Shown one piece after another: positions 63,841-64,000 of a stretch of 64,000 nucleotides of DNA. The number at the start of each line of letters is the position of its first letter. Position 1 is the stretch's first letter. The translations under genes and the position numbers were made by a program. The notes under the pieces are model-generated. The model was not told where the DNA came from and searched no databases. It saw nothing but the letters and a program-made list of their open reading frames with translations. The stretch lies in the NCBI RefSeq assembly GCF_024700075.1, contig NZ_JAJONE010000001.1, positions 4,801,855 to 4,865,854 on the forward strand. Direction: 5' to 3'. The DNA comes from Hymenobacter sp. J193. GTDB lineage: Bacteria > Bacteroidota > Bacteroidia > Cytophagales > Hymenobacteraceae.

Positions 63841-64000
63841 ATGCCCGAGCCGGAAATTCCCGCTTCGCCCGCGCGCCCCCGTGCCCCGGACCTGCATAGC
63901 CCTGACGGCCGCCTCATGCACAGCCACGACCGGGTGCGCATCCACAACCAAACGTTTGGGCTCCTGGAACTGGAGCGCGCCGAGCTGAAACCCGTGCGCT
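63841..64000 (+). CDS. Start of an unidentified gene, cut by the window end
   Basis: ATG 63841 opens a frame that runs to the last base: MPEPEIPASPARPRAPDLHS, then DGRLMHSHDRVRIHNQTFGL and ELERAELKPVR. No domain can be named from 53 residues. Given the decay just upstream, the frame may not be reliable. Confidence 0.4.
   Translation, partial: MPEPEIPASPARPRAPDLHSPDGRLMHSHDRVRIHNQTFGLLELERAELKPVR

Overview
The window looks like the chromosome of a GC-rich Bacteroidota, most probably Hymenobacter or a close relative in the Hymenobacteraceae. Support: high GC by eye, almost no Shine-Dalgarno sequences, TAnnTTTG-type -7 promoter boxes (7218, 24984, 27959, 62682), and lineage-typical families (ParE with an [14 protein letters not shown] motif, DUF4199, DUF3667, lmo0937-type small membrane protein, IcmF, an OmpA/PD40/TPR protein, a YbiT-type ABC-F protein with a degenerate second half). 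No rRNA, tRNA, CRISPR array, prophage or replication origin was recognised.

Layout. 0-5.2 kb: end of a helical hypothetical gene, a PAS/PAS sensor histidine kinase, a BLUF blue-light sensor and ParE. 5.3-8.8 kb: AI-2E-type permease, DUF2383 stress protein, and a DnaQ-like exonuclease/GIY-YIG protein with a one-base frameshift. 9.0-12.3 kb: two divergent lipoprotein paralogues with motifs resembling an atypical (Fam20/HipA-like) kinase. 12.6-24.8 kb: envelope and housekeeping genes (topoisomerase IB, two M48 proteases, App1-like phosphatase, MtgA, Lon-N protein, metallophosphoesterase, lipid kinase, L,D-transpeptidase), separated by palindromic intergenic repeats. 25-29.7 kb: ABC-F, barrel protein with a poly-G frameshift, 3-hydroxyacyl-CoA dehydrogenase, MsrA. 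29.7-31.8 kb: an IS1182-type element that splits a membrane gene lying directly after dapD. 32.8-47.4 kb: glycosyltransferase, FabH, MntR/DtxR regulator, MnmE, citrate synthase, two Spy/CpxP-like small proteins, a PorE-like OmpA protein, QueE, FolD carrying an unusual N-terminal extension, LepA. 47.5-53.7 kb: small proteins, a 21-bp periodic repeat array, and the 1157-residue fused mutase IcmF. 53.7-54.6 kb: a REP-associated tyrosine transposase (RAYT) enclosed by two copies of a large inverted-repeat element. 54.6-64 kb: mixed genes, many carrying single-base indels, ending in a badly decayed OmpA-like gene and FKBP isomerase.

Functional threads: envelope biogenesis (MtgA, the transpeptidase PBP, L,D-transpeptidase, DapD, OmpA proteins, many lipoproteins); acyl-CoA and central carbon metabolism (IcmF, 3-hydroxyacyl-CoA dehydrogenase, FabH, citrate synthase); RNA and translation (MnmE, QueE, LepA, ABC-F); signalling (BLUF, histidine kinase, MntR). 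The most notable items are the kinase-like lipoprotein pair, the RAYT with its flanking elements, the IS-split gene whose frame is restored by precise removal of the IS, the FolD fusion, and the 21-bp array. Frameshifts cluster in the last 9 kb and often sit in or beside short homopolymers, so sequencing error is a real alternative to gene decay there.
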